Assembly: GCA_027382625.1 (NCBI GenBank)
Contig: JAJKFJ010022611.1
Span: 62,001-126,000 of the forward strand
DNA from: Tetmemena sp. SeJ-2015
Lineage: Eukaryota > Ciliophora > Spirotrichea > Sporadotrichida > Oxytrichidae
DNA: 64,000 nt
Reading direction: 5' to 3'
The notes beneath the pieces were generated by a model. That model worked only from the letters and a program-made list of their open reading frames with translations, was not told where the DNA came from and made no database searches. The position numbers and the translations under genes were made by a program. This document shows positions 10,762 through 24,433 of this stretch, piece after piece; the stretch's first letter is position 1; each line of letters starts with the position of its first letter.

Positions 10762-13700
10762 TCCCTGCAACTCTTCCACTTGCTCCTTTGACTATCACAA
10801 TGACTTCTTACACTTCAAGCTCTTTGAGTCTATCTTGGACAGTACCTACAGATACAGGCACTGGAGGCACTACAACACCTATCCTTAACTACATGCTTGA
10901 GGTAAACGAGAACTTTGGAACAGTTGGATTCGTTGAACTCTCCGAGCAAACAACAACCAGCTTCACTCATCAGAACTTGATTATGGGTCACACCTACACT
11001 TACAGAGTCATGGCTGAAAACTTCATGGGCTATGGAGCTTACTCCACCAGCTTTTCCTTTACGCCAATCACCGTGCCAGCTAAGCCTCCTTCAGCTCCCT
11101 AAAATGTTATTGCGAGTACCACAAGGACAACTATCTTCATTCAATACAACGCACTGATAAACATTGGAGGCAGTCCTATTCTCAACTACAACGTGTATAT
11201 TGATGATGGAAATGATGGACCTTTCTCTACTATAATCAATAACGGGCTTCTTTTAACTTACAACACTGCCTTGATCGCACCTGCACTTACAACTGGAAAG
11301 ATCTACAGATTCAAGTACTCAGGTGTAAACACTGCAGGTGAGAGTGCACTCTCTGACGAGGTAGCCATTCTAATGGCAGTTCCTCCCTCAGTTCCTACAA
11401 CCTTCACTAGAATCAATCAAGCAACACTTCCCAGTGGATAGATTCAAGTCTCATGGGCCTTGCCTGCTGATAATGGTGGTACCCCAGTAACTGGCTACAA
11501 GCTCTATCTAAATGGAGTTTTACAGTATGATGGATCTACCCAAGCTAGCATTATTTAATACCTCGCTCTGAACTTGAATGTAGGACAGACATATGAAGTT
11601 TCAGTATCTGCTGTCAATAAAGCTGGTGAGGGCTCTCAAACTTCTCTATCTTTGATAGCTGCGAGTGTACCTCCTAAGATGACAACACCTTCTTTGAATT
11701 CAGCGACCTCTACTACCATCACCATTTATTTTTAATGGGCGGCGCCTAGCTTCGATGGTGGAGCAGCAATAACAGGATATGCTATAAGAAGAGATAATGG
11801 ACCTAACACAGACTTTCTTTCTCAATCGACTACAACTGCCCTTACTTTCTAATTCACTGGACTAAGCAGCTCATAGTTGATCTATAGATTCCAAGTAGCA
11901 GGAATAAACTCCATAGGTTAGGGAGCATGGTCTGAATCAATAAGCTTATATACTGCAGATGTACCAGGCGACCCCACATCTTTCTCCGTGGTCTCCCAAT
12001 CTCAATCTTCAATATCATTGTCTTGGGTCGCACCAGTTTCGAATGGTGGCTGCAACATAGAAGGTTATCGAATCCAAATGGAAGATATCTTGGCTCCGGG
12101 TTACAGTATAGTTTATAATGGAATAACTCTCCCTACACTTACCAAGTTCACAATTTCCACTCCAAACATCCAGCCCAGCAAGTACTACAAATTCCTACTT
12201 CAGACTAAGAACTGCGGAAGATTTTCATCTGGAGTTGCTTTGACAGTTGCGAGCGCGAGTGTACCTTCATAAGTACCTGCACCTCCTTAAGTGATGTCTT
12301 TTGACTCTGCAACGACGATGACTATCAGTTGGAGTAAGCCTCTTTAGAACGGAGGTTTCGCTTTGCTTAGTTACAAAATCTACTCAAACAATGCAGTCTT
12401 AGCAACTACATAACCAAGTCAACTCTCATATCAGCTTACTAGTTTAACTTTAGGAACTTCTTACAAGCTCCAAATATCATCAGTTAATGAAGTGGGAGAG
12501 AGCCTGCTTTCTAACTCGAATACTGTACTATTTTCAAATGTCCCTACAGCACCTGCTACACTATCATTAACCTCAACAGCAAATCCTGATCTTACTGCTC
12601 TCTGGACAGCACCTACCTCATCAAATGGAGATATCGTGAGAGGCTTCAAACTCTACATAGATGATGGACAAGGAGGAGACTTCTCATTAGTTTACGATGG
12701 AACTGGATTTGCTAACATCTATACTTACACGATCGGCTCTGATTTTGTTAGTTGTGGAGTTACCTATAACCTTCTAGTCACTGCTTTGAATTCAGCAGGA
12801 GAGAGTTCACCCACAAGAGCATCGATCAGAGTAGGATAGCCACCTCTAGCGCCTCAAAACTTGAAGATGACTGCGGTTTCTCCAAGTGTGTCTCTAACTT
12901 TGGCTTGGACTCCTCCTCTAGACAATGGTTGCCTACCAATCACTCAATACACTCTTAACAAGGATGGAGTTGACCTAGCAGCAGTAATCACCCCAGAACT
13001 ACTATCATACACTGACTTAATACCAACCAGTCCAATAGGAACTGCGATCACTTACAAGCTAAAGGCACTTAATTAAAGTTATAAGTTTTTAATGTTGCAG
13101 GAAGTTCTGTGTACACTGAAGACTTAGTAATAACTGTGGGATAGGTTCCAAATGCACCAGCTAACTTGCAAATTACAAGTCAAAATGTCTAAACTGAAGT
13201 GGATATTGAATGGGATACTGAGACTGCAATCGCAAGCAATCTGGCCACGATAGGATACAAGGTATATTTAGATGACCAAAGTGGAAACGCTGCTTAAGTT
13301 ATTTTAAGTTGTGGTTGATACTACAAAGACAGCTATAACTACATTTGCAACCCTCACTAACTTAAAGACTTATTTTTTAATAAATTTGAAAGTAAGGCAT
13401 GTAAGTCAAAACTATATAAAGGAAAAAGATATATTTCTATTAAATCTATAGAAAAATTATTATAGAGAAGTCTTTTAACCAATCTCATTGAAACAACTTC
13501 TTTTTTGAATAAAATTTATTAAATATTTGTACTATTAGCAGTGGGACAGACTTTGATATTTATTTTACTTATCTCGTGCACGTTACAGCTGTAAACCAAA
13601 TTGGAGAAAGCTTAAGCTCAAACATCCTGACAGTTCATGCAGGCACTATACCTTCAAAGATTACAACCGTGAGCTACGTATCATCTACCACTACCACTAT

Positions 13701-16700
13701 AAAATTCAACTGGCTCAACCCGACTTCTAATGGTGGCCTACCTATAATAAAGTTCACAGTTTACATGGATGTTGGGCAGACTGGAACCTTTACACCATTC
13801 TAAATCACTGATCCAAGTCAAAACTACTATCTTCATTTTTTATTAGAGCGGGACACTTGCATCGAGAGCGTTGGTTGATGTGCAAATCACCTCTTGGAAT
13901 ATTAACGGAGAAAGCTAAAAGAGTGATATCGTAACATTCTATGTGGCTACAGCTCCCGCTACTCCAAGTGTTCCTGTAGAGAATCAAATCTTCTTACTCA
14001 ATGGATACGCTAATGACCAAGCAGCAATTCAAGTTTCATGGTCAGCTCCTGCAGATAACGGTGCTTCAATCACTGGGTACAGACTATATATGGCTGAGAA
14101 TGCAAACCAATTCTACCTGATCTATGATGGCACAGGAAGATCAGATATCTTGACCTACACTTAAACTAGTGGAATCAAAAAGTCCTCATACTACAAGTTC
14201 AAAGTAGAGGCTATTAATGCAGTAGGTGTTTCCTCACAGTCACTTGCACTTACTAGCTTTGCAGCAGTTGTACCTTCAACTCCTGTCAATTTCACGATAA
14301 CTGAGTCAGGCTCTGGCACAATTTCAATTGCTTGGGAGCCTTCTTAGTTTGATGGTGGTTCAATTCTCTATGGATACTATGTCTACTACAAACTCACATC
14401 TGCAGGTACTTACTCAAAATCTGCTATTATCCAGCCAAATGAGAACACTTTTATCGTTAGTGGACTTACTGCGAACAGCAACTACCAACTATACATGACA
14501 GCATCGAATATCAAGGGCGAAAGTGTAATGACAGGATTACTCTACTAAGTTGCTGGACCTGTAGCCTCTGGACTAGTAGCACCCACCATTGTAGATTTAA
14601 CTAGAACTGACTATTCCATCCAAGTCTAATGGGTGGTTCCTACTACCAGTACTACTACAGTTTTAGGATATAGGCTATACATTAACGATCCTAATTCTAA
14701 CGATATGCCCTCCATCTTAGCGTATGATGGTTAAGCTATTCCATCTGTGCTCCAAACAACCATCTATAGCCTTTAGACTGGGAAGAACTATTTGATTGGA
14801 GTTTAGGTGCTGAATAGAGCAGGCTGGTCGAGTCTCAGTCCCACATTGAATTTCATGGCAGGTAGACTCCCCTCCCCTCCAGCTTCTGCACCCATGCTAG
14901 TTTCATCTTCTAGCTCCTCAATTCAATTCTCTTGGATACCTACAGCAGACATTGGAGGCGCTGTAAAACTAGATAGCTATAAGATCTATGCAAACTCTGT
15001 GCTTCTAGATACTGTACTGCTTCTTCTTTGAGCTACACTTACTCAACAGTAACAGCAGGCACATCTTATTAGATTGCAATCTCTGCTGTCACTGCAATTG
15101 GCGAGGGATCATAATCTCTCATATCAACTTTCTGGGCCATCGACACTCCTCTTGCACCCACTCTCAGCTTAGTAGGCACAAGCAGAGACAGCTGCTCCGT
15201 CTAATGGACCGCAGTTACTCCTCCTACTAACTCTCTCATCACTGGTTACGTCTTGCTTATAGATGATGGTAAAGGAGGATCTTACAAAGTTACATATAAT
15301 GGAAGAAACAACCCATCAGTATTATCGTATTCAGTATATAATCTGAATGCTATCTCTAACTATAGGCTCCAAGCCTTTGCTGTTAACAAAGCAGGAGACG
15401 GATTAAACTCTACTTCAGTGACTTGCTACACAGCGGCGGTTCCAGGCTAACCGGGAACCCCTTAGTTAGTCAGCTCAACTTCTAGCTCAATAACTTTAAG
15501 ATGGGATCCCGCCTACGATGATGGTGGCTCTCCCTTAAAGCAATACTAACTCTATATGGATGAGGTTGAAGGGCTCGGAGTGGCTAATATAGAATCCTGG
15601 TCTCAAATCTACACTGGAAATGGTCTCACCTACACAGTCACTACTGGACTACAGCCAAAGTTCAGCTATAGATTTAAAGTACTAGCAGTCAGTGAACAGA
15701 ATCTTCAAAGTATCTACTCATCAGTTGCTGAATACATTGCCGCTCCTCTACCTCCAACAGTGACTTTCCCTATCAACCCATTCCCAGAGACTACAAAGAC
15801 TTCGATTGAACTTGCTTGGACTAAGCCTACTCTCAACACTATCAATGAGATTCCAATTCAATCGTATCGCATCTACTCTGACTTAGGATATCTCTCATCA
15901 GGTTCTTTCATACTTCTTGCAGAAATCAATTCCTATGATCAGACCTTCTACACGGCAAGTAATCTCGTGATGGGAACTCTTTATAGATTCTAAGTGTCAG
16001 CTGTAAACTAGATTGGAGAAGGCACTCTATCAGTAGAGGTTTCGTAATACGCTATGGCTGATCCAGCAAAGCCTTAGCCAGTGTTTAGAGTGGATACTTA
16101 GTTAGTGACCACAACGGCAACACTCACTCTCGGATGGTACGCCCTTGTGGATACAGGAGGCGTTCCTCTAACTGGCTATAAACTCTACGCATATGATACT
16201 AGCACAAGTACTCAGTCTTTAGTTTATGATGGTACAAATGCTCCTCACATTAAAATCAAATTATTAAAATTTCCTAACTTAAAGAGGATAAAATATGTAA
16301 ATTTAATTCAAGACATCCTTAAAAGAAGACTGGTTGTATATTTAAATAGGATCAAGTTGTAGAATTTTAATCAGACATCTTGCTAATTATCAAAATATTA
16401 AGATTAAGTTTCTCGATTTAATTTAAGGCTTTAATTACACTAGGCAGTAGTTTCTGGATTGACCTTAGATGCAGACATTCAGTTTTGGGTGACGGGTCTC
16501 AATCCCTATGAAGGCCCTTCAAGTGATCGTGTTACTTTCAGAGCTGCGGGACTCCCATTAGCTCCAGGCCCTATAATTGAGGTTGCAAGCTCAAGAACTG
16601 GAAGTAGTATAGGTCTCTCTTGGACTGCTCCTTCTTCAAACGGAGGTTCAGCCATAATATCTTACACCTTAGTGAGAGTCATAGAGAATTAAGATGACGC

Positions 16701-19700
16701 TGTGGAATACTTTGGAAGCAGCCTTACAACTGTTGTCATAGATTTACAAGCAGGTAGTGAATACACATTCAGAGTTAAGGCTACCTCTTTGGTGGGAGAT
16801 GGACCCTGGTCTAATCTTTATTAGTTCCTCATAGTTGACTAGCCTAGTGCTCCCCTCAATCTTCAGCTCATTTCCTTTGATAATACAGAAGTATCATTCA
16901 GCTGGGAATAGCCAATTTACAATGGAGGGCAAGCACTCTCGGGCTTCAACATCTACATTCAAGACTGCTCAGACCCAGACAACAACTTAGATTATTTATT
17001 TAACGATCCACAGTTCCTTGCTCAAGTTTCTCCTTCTACTTTCACCTACACGGATTCATCAATAGTTGGAGGAATGACTTACTGCTTTTCAATCACATTC
17101 ATTTATTTTTAACAGCCTATAACTCTCTTGGTGGAGAGAGCTAGCCCAGTACTCATTTGCAGGTAGTACCCATCACTATCCCATCTGGCTTATCTGCTCC
17201 TACTCTTGTTACCAAGACTCTAACCTCATTAACTGTTCAGTGGATAGCTCCTACCTCTAATGGCGATTCAGAGATCATAAACTATTAGCTGTATATGAAG
17301 GCTGACTTTGAAACTCAATACAAGTAAATCTATTAAGGCAAGAGAACTTCTTACACAGCTACTCTTCTCAACACAGGATTCAATTACCAATTCAAGGTGA
17401 GCGCAGTTAATGCAGCTGGCCGAGCGCATTAAGCAGTGCAAGCTTACCATTTATCACAGCTTTAGCACCTAGCGTTCCTCTTGCTCTTGACCTTATTAGC
17501 AGAAGTGCTTCTTATATATTTTTCTCAGATTACTATCGGCTGGTAACCTCCTGTAAGCAATGGAGGATTATCTCTTTCCGGCTACAAAGTATATATGGCA
17601 TAGGGAAGTGGAAGCTATACTTAGATCACTGCAGCACCTAGCACAGTGAACCCAACTATCACCACTTACACCCACACTACTCCTATCACAGCGGGCTCTG
17701 CTTATATTACAATAATGTACATTAAATGAGAGTATCTCTCATTTAATTTACTTGTGCAATAAATTCAAGATCGCAGCTACAAATGTATTGGAGATAGTTT
17801 GCAAACTGACTACATTTATGTCCTTGCTTCTGATCTACCTAACGCACCGATTAATGCTCCAAATATCGTAACTATCACCAAGACTTCTGTTTCAATTACT
17901 CTTGATCCTATTCCTCTGGCAGATAATGGTGGCTCTCCAGTCACTGGTTACATCGTAATGATAGATGATGGACTTGGAGGAACTTTCAAGCAAGTCTAAG
18001 ATTCCTTGAATCTCGCTCTCACTATAAGCAACCTTAAATCTGGAAGAAGCTACAGAATCAAATACGCAGGAAGGAACATAGTCTACGATCAGGGTAATAT
18101 GTTTGACTGTGATCAGATAAGATTCAGCGCAAGTGTTTTAGCACTGACTGCAGTAACTCCAGCAGCGCCGACTAATCTCCTGAAGAGCGCCACACTCAGA
18201 TACCAAGACTAGATAGTAGTACTGTGGCAGGCGCCTTCTGACGATGGAGGTTCTCCTCTAATTAGTTACACCCTTGGAATTAAAGATGGTACTACTAGCA
18301 TTGAAACTTCAGTGGTTATTTCTTCATCAGCCACAAGCTACACCTTCACAACTCTCACTCCTGGCAACTCTTATAGCATTAGAATCTAGTGCAAGAACTT
18401 AATTGGGGATTCAGAGTGGACGCCTTACATACTCACTTATGCTGGAATAGAACCAGTCCGCCCAGGCTTGATTACATTCTTATCAGCAACTAGGAATTCA
18501 CTCAACATCTAATGGGATCCTCTCTTAGGTGAAGATACAGGAGGTAGTACTACTATTATAAAAAATTAATGCTATTTCCCCAAATTAATTCAACCAATAA
18601 TATGCGAATTCTTTAGAAAATAGGGTACAAAAAGGTTAAAAATATAAGATAAATTTAATATAGGTTTGGAGAGAAATTAGTATTTTATTTATTGCTTGAT
18701 TTTTATTTACTTTCTTTCTAATAGTCCTATTGCAATTACAGCTTATGAAGTCTATATGGATAATGGATATGGAGGAGATTACAGTCTCGTTGTTTCTTAA
18801 ACTACAACGACTTACACTGTCACATACATGACTCCAGGACTTATGTATCGTTTCAAATTGAAAGCCTTAAATGGAATTGGCTACGAATCTGAGTTCTCAA
18901 CTGTTTAATACATGATGTGTGGCACTTTGCCTTCTTCTCCAGGGTCCCCTCTACTTATCTCTTAGTCTTCTTCTCTTATAAACTTTTACTGGAATGAACC
19001 TTTTGATAATGGTGGCACTTCAATAACTTCCTATGAAGTGCAGATTCTCAGAGTACTAGACTCTAATCTTCTAACATTCACAGTGATAAACTCCAATGAG
19101 TATCAGTTTGATAGCGTGTTAGGTCTTCTCCCTGGCTATGAATATCATGTTAAGCTTAGAGCAACTAACTACATCACAGAGTATTTCAGTCTCTCAGGCG
19201 GGTCATGGAGTCCTACCATTACCTTCTACTCCAGTGATCTACCCAGCAAAGTTTCAACTTTCGCATATAGTGGGCTTTCTAAGACAGGAGCTACTCTTAC
19301 TTGGAGTATCTTCACAAGCTAAATTGACAAGGGCTACTCAACTACTGACCCAATTTATACTCTTCAAATGGACGATTGCAAGAACGGAGCATTTTAGAAC
19401 AACTTGCAGGTATCAACCACCGCTACATCATATGCGATATCAAGCATTACTCCAGGAAGCATTTGCAGATTCAGGATGCAAGTTGCCAATATCATCGGTG
19501 CTAGTGATTACTATCCTTATTTTAAAACAGATTACTCAGATATCCTAACTATCGAATTCGCTCAGAAACCTGATGCTCCATAGACCCCAGCATTTGTCTC
19601 GAGATCTGGCGGAGTAACTGCTACTGGAGAGACCCCTTACATTTAAATTGCTTGGAATGAACCTTTTGACAATGGTGGCAGCCCTATCTTGGGTTTCAAA

Positions 19701-22700
19701 GTTGAAGTTTCTCAAGATGGAGCAGCTTATATAGTAGGATATGATGGATCTACGAATCCTTATCTCAAAACCTACAAGTTCTAATCTTTGACAGCTGGAT
19801 CTACTTACTCATTCAGAGTATATGCAAGAAACGACAAAGACTATTCCGATCCCAGTGCTCCTCTTGTGGTGATAGCAGCAACCTTACCTTTCCAAATGGC
19901 CACACCTAAATGAATATTTATTTTCTTCTACAGTTACAGCAGTTGACTATTCTACTCAAAGTGTATCTCTTCAATGGTTAGTTCCTTCTTTGAACGGAGG
20001 TAGTGGTATCACAGGCTACTATCTCTAGATTAACAGTGGATACTCAACTAGCTTCATTTAGCCTGGAACATTAATTCCAGTTGGTACTAACACTTATAAA
20101 CTTATATAAGAACAATTTTACAAAAACTATTGTAAAAAATCAGGATAATTATATAATCATTAAACTCATTTAGCCTGAAATTTACTTACTCTGGACTTGT
20201 CCTTGGAGCAATTTACAAGTTCAGAATAGCTGCAGTCAATGCTCTATGGACAGCGAACTTGTTCGACGGGGATGTGATTAACTTCTCAGATCCAGTCACT
20301 CAGATTGTAGCTAACATACCATCCCAAGTATCAGTCTTCTCTCAATAGAGTTTCGATTATGTGAAGGGAAGCTGTATTATTTTGTGGCAGGCACCAAGCA
20401 GCAATGGTAGTCCCATTACAAGCTACACTCTCCTCAAGGATGTGGGTTCAGGAGTTTTCTACACTGTCTATCAAGGAAGTAATACCTCATTCACTGATAC
20501 TGAGCTCGTTGAAGGAAATTCTTACAACTACAAAATCTATGCTACTAACGCCGCTGGCAGTGGACCAGTCAGCAGTAAATTAATTTAAGTACTCTTACTG
20601 CGATTGCAGGAGCTGAACCTGGCAAAATTACCTCAGTCTCAATTGGCCTTCAGAGTCAAGCTACGCTTACTATAAACTACTTAGCTCCCGACGATAAAAT
20701 TATTTTTCATACTGGTGGACTTGCTATTTCAGCTTATTGGATCTTGACAGATGAGGGTAACTTCATCTACAATCCTGCCATTAGCAATGGCCTCGCCCTC
20801 ACTTACTCAAAGTCTATTACTTAGCCAGGAAATGAAGGCAAAATATTCAGATTCAAAGTAGCTGCAAGCAACGTTCTAGGGATAGGTGAGTATAGTGATG
20901 AGATTCAGTTGATGGCAGTTGATAAGCCAGACCCACCTACTTTAAAAAAATAAATTTGTTGTTAGTCGCTGCTAAACGAACTTTAACAACTATCCAGCTA
21001 TAGTTCATTCCAGACACTGATACTGGAGGCTCTCCAATCATTGGCTATCTTCTTTACAAAGATGAAGGAGTAGCGGGAAGTCCTTTCTCTCTTTACTATA
21101 ATGGAACTGGTAAACCAGAAGTGATTTATGTGGATGTCACTGGTTTGTAAACAGGATAGACTTACAGATTTTAGCTTTACTCTTAGAATGCAATCTATCT
21201 ATCGAGTGCACCAGGAACTCTCTCCACTTTGATTGGAACTGTCCCTGATCCTCCATCCAAGCCAGCTTATGTAGCGTCAGACTATGTCGGCTAATATATT
21301 ACTGTCTCGTGGACAGCTCCAAAGTATACAGGAGGAAGTCCAATCACCTCTTACAATCTCTGGATTGATGATGGAAATGGAAACTGGCCTCTCACTGCAT
21401 CATATTCATTCACCACTCTTACTACACTTCAATACTAGTTCAATGGTCTCACTGGAGGAAGTATGTATGGAATCAAAATTGAAGCTGTTAATAGCGTTGG
21501 TGATTCTTAATTCTCTGATCCATCTTACTTCATCTGTGCAAAGGTCCCAGTAGCTCCAGCAGCACCAACTCTCGAAGGCTCATAGAAGTCTTCTATCACT
21601 ATCGCTTGGAACGCTCTAACTGGAATCACGAACACAGGAGGCACGCCAATTACTGGCTACAGAGTTTATTTCAACGACTTGCTGAGCGATACTTGGAAAC
21701 TTGTATATGACGGCTCGAACTATCCTTCAACTTTAACTTATCAACAGACAGGCCTATCTGCTGGAAGGTACTATAGATTCAAAGTCACAGCCATTAATCA
21801 AGTTGGCGAGGGACCAGCATCTACCGAGGTCCAATTCATAGCTGCTAATTTCCCTAGTGCACCGTCTCAGCCTCAGTTAGTCAGCTCTTCCATAAATAGT
21901 GTTACTATAAGCTGGACTCCTCCAACTGATAACGGAGGAGCAATTATCACAGGATATGAGGTATGGTATAAGACCGCAGTTCAGGATGAAACTCTGTGGA
22001 CTCTATTGTACAATTTAAATTAAATTAGGCGATGATATTGTCTGAAATTAAATTCAATCGAATTTCACATTTTATCAAAGTAAGATATAAAAATGATATA
22101 ATAATTTGTGAAAACTATTCCTTATGATTATAAATCAAATTTGCTATAATTGGAACAGTTGATTTGAATACCTTAACTTTCACTCACAGCTCATTAACTG
22201 GAACTGATGATGTGCAATACAAAGTTAGAGCGCTTTCTAACAAGGGTGATGGAGCCTTCTCAGTAAGAAACACTTTCATTCTCGCTTCTACTCCTACAAT
22301 AAACACAGCTCCGATTAAACTTAGCTCTTCCAAGTACTCAATCACAGTCAGCTGGGGTTTGACTTCTAACGGAGGTTCTCCTGTGCTAGGATACAAACTA
22401 TATCAAAACAATGTAACCACTGGAGGAGAGTACCTTATCTATGATGGAAGTTCCATTTCAACAGTTACTAGCTTTACTTCAAGTGGATTAACTCCAGGAA
22501 ATGTTTACTAGTACAGAGTCTCCGCACTCAACAGAGTTGGCGAAGGCACAGTAAGTCCTTACAGCATTAAGATTAAAGCAGCCAACGTACCAGGAAGACC
22601 TAGCACTCCAATTTACGTGAGCTCAACAGCTACAAAGATTGTCATTAGTTGGGGAGATGTCTCTGACAACGGCGGTGCTCTGATCAACTACTATAAAGTC

Positions 22701-24396
22701 TATGCTGATAATGGAGTTCTACTCTCTAATTCTTTCAACTATCTGTAATCGACTTCGTATCTTACTTACACATTGGACAATACAGCGTTCACTAGTTTCA
22801 CTACTGGATCTATTTACAAGTTTAGGATAACCGCTGTCAATGAGATCGGTGAAAGCTAGGCTAGCAACTACGTTAGAATAGCCCTTGCTTCACTGCCTGA
22901 TGCTCCAAGTGCTCCCTAGATAGATATCTCTAAATCTACTTTGACTTCTCTCTACGTCTATTGGAGTGCGTTAACTCTCTAAGATATTACTGTGAATGGT
23001 TATAAGTTATATATGAGCGACAAAGTTTCAGGCCAATTTAGTCTAATTTATGATGGATCACTTAACTCAGACACCCTAAGTATAAACGTTACAGGTCTCA
23101 CTACTGGCAAGTAATACTCTTTTGCAGTGTCAGCAGTCAACTTCAATGGTGAGGGAGATTAGTCTCAAGAGATTTAGCAACTAGTTTGTCAAGCTCCATA
23201 GCTGCTTTCAGCTCCAGTTTATTCTGCTTCTACATAAACAAGCTTGACTGTATAATGGTCCCCACCTGATGATGATGGAGGCTGCCCTATCTATACTTAT
23301 AAACTTTACATTAACGCTGGCGATGGAACTCAGCCAACTACTTAAGTTGATCCATCTTAGTTAGATGGCAAACCTTACTTAACTATCTACACTGTCAACA
23401 GTTTGACAGAGCTTGGAGAACCCTATCTATTCAAGGTTCAAGCGTACAATGACATAGGATTTGCAGAATCGCCTGTTTCATCAATCGTCTTGGCTTCAGT
23501 TCCAGATCAGCCTTTATCAATAATCACTTAGATTTTTGCAGAATCCTCAGGCTCTCAAATAAAGCTCACTTATCCATATTTAGCCACAACTCAAAATGGA
23601 GGAAGTCCAATTTTAGGTTACGATTTGTGGAGAGATGATGGAGCTAATGGAGATTTCTTCCATTTGTATAGCGTTGATGTTGTTCTCGCTAATAACTACA
23701 TAGACACAAATGTAACTAGAGGAAAGACGTACAGATACATCTATAGAGCAAGAAATGCAAATGGCTGGGGAGATTTCTCATCAGAAGCATATTTATTTGC
23801 AGCAGACGAGCCCAGCTAACCTGCCTCTCCAACGGTCAAGTCATTTAGTAGTGCTTCAATCGACATCTAGCTTTATGCTCCTGAGGACTCCGGAGGTACT
23901 GAGATATTGCTGTATGCCTTAGAGATGGACTAAGGAACAATAAATTCCGCTTTCACTCCAGTCAGCTCTTATGATGGTTAATCATTAGAGAAAATAGTCT
24001 ATCCATCTGATGGTTTACCCTAGGTTTAATCTATTCCTTCAGACTGAGAGCCAAAAATGTAATAGGATTCTCAGAATACTCTGATGTCTTAAGAGTAGGA
24101 TTTGGAGATAGGATATTGGCTCCTGCTACAGTCAGTGCAGACTTGACTAATACTGGGCCAAACTATATAACTATCAACTGGAGCAAAGTCGCAAATGCAA
24201 ACTTACCAACTATGGGCTACGTAGTCTAGATGCTCTATGGGAACCTATGGGTTACAGTCTATGATGCCTAATATAATCCAGACGCACTCTCGTTTACTAT
24301 GTTTGGTCTTATATAGAACACAGAGTACTCTTTCAGAGTTTATGCTACAAATTTCAATGGTTGGAGCTTGCCAAGTAGTATTGAGACTGTACCTTA
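10762..24396 (+). CDS. Giant FN3-repeat protein, block A
   Basis: Tandem FN3 modules of about 100 residues in one direction, once IESs are removed. Each shows S-W-xx-P early, a GG-x-x-I-x-x-Y strand, often DDG-x-GG, then Y-x-F-x-x-x-A-x-N-x-x-G-x-S near the end and a Pro-rich linker. It begins inside a linker (PATLPLAP), so the 5' end of the gene is elsewhere. TAA and TAG occur often at Gln positions. No kinase, Ig or other domain was seen and no membrane segment. Such arrays form long elastic or adhesive proteins in other organisms; a structural role is inferred only. The last modules (22.8-24.4 kb) follow the same four-type order as block C, ending NFNGWSLPSSIETVP. Confidence 0.8.
11725..11734. 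other. 6-bp IES candidate, TTTA pointer
   Basis: TTTA lies at 11725-11728 and 11731-11734. Removing 6 bp changes ITIYFQWAAP to the usual ITIQWAAP. The frame is open either way, so support comes only from module spacing. Confidence 0.45.
13311..13544. other. IES with GTGG pointer, 230 bp
   Basis: GTGG lies at 13311-13314 and 13541-13544. Joining on it turns a TGA-stopped half module into AAQVILSCGTDFDIYF followed by LVHVTAVNQIGESL, a complete FN3 module. Confidence 0.85.
15011..15018. other. 5-bp micro-IES candidate, ACT pointer
   Basis: The sequence ACTGTACT breaks the frame with TGA. Removing 5 bp gives LLDTASSLSYTYSTVTAG, a regular module. Confidence 0.6.
16246..16440. other. IES with CAC pointer, 192 bp
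   Basis: CAC lies at 16246-16248 and 16438-16440. Excision joins YDGTNAPH to QAVVSGLTLDADIQF in frame. Confidence 0.85.
17095..17114. other. 17-bp IES with ACA pointer
   Basis: ACA lies at 17095-17097 and 17112-17114. Excision gives MTYCFSI-TAYNSLGGE, the normal strand F of an FN3 module. Confidence 0.75.
17419..17425. other. 5-bp micro-IES candidate, GC pointer
   Basis: GCCGAGC; removing 5 bp gives VNAAGALSSASLPFITALAP in frame. Left in place, the module reads out of frame. Confidence 0.45.
17510..17525. other. 13-bp IES with TCT pointer
   Basis: TCT lies at 17510-17512 and 17523-17525. Excision gives LISRSASQITIGWQPPVSNGG. Confidence 0.75.
17721..17747. repeat. Perfect 12-bp inverted repeat within an IES
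   Basis: ATTAAATGAGAG, then TAT, then its exact reverse complement. It lies in a non-coding insert of roughly 60 bp that splits SAY from FKIAATNVLGDS. The pointers of this insert were not resolved. Confidence 0.8.
18546..18725. other. IES with AGT pointer, 177 bp
   Basis: AGT lies at 18546-18548 and 18723-18725. Excision joins GEDTGGS to PIAITAYEVYMDNG in frame. Confidence 0.8.
19906..19930. other. 22-bp IES with CTA pointer
   Basis: CTA lies at 19906-19908 and 19928-19930. Excision gives QMATPTVTAVDYSTQS; unexcised, TGA follows at once. Confidence 0.7.
20098..20180. other. IES with AAA pointer, 80 bp
   Basis: AAA lies at 20098-20100 and 20178-20180. Excision joins PVGTNTYK to FTYSGLVLGAIYKF in frame. 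Confidence 0.7.
20941..20957. other. 14-bp IES with TTT pointer
   Basis: TTT lies at 20941-20943 and 20955-20957. Excision restores PPTLLLVAAKRTLTTIQLQF; without it the frame is wrong. Confidence 0.7.
22023..22151. other. IES with AATT pointer, 125 bp
   Basis: AATT lies at 22023-22026 and 22148-22151. The join gives LLYNLNQIGTVDLNTLTFTH in frame. The module is slightly long, so another pointer is possible. Confidence 0.5.
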
Positions 24397-24433
24397 ATAA
24401 TTTTTGTGACTAAGAATAAATTTTTATAAGGTA
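24390..24433. repeat. Scrambling breakpoint flanked by an inverted repeat
   Basis: TACCTTA (24390-24396) and TAAGGTA (24427-24433) form an inverted repeat around a short AT-rich insert. Block A ends a module on the left. On the right, block B starts half-way through a different module type (SVDCDGSN). The missing half module is not between them, unlike ordinary IES sites in this window. Confidence 0.65.

Noticed and set aside
12461..12649. Minus-strand frames inside block A
   Set aside because: Antisense shadows of FN3 modules; the plus strand gives continuous modules.
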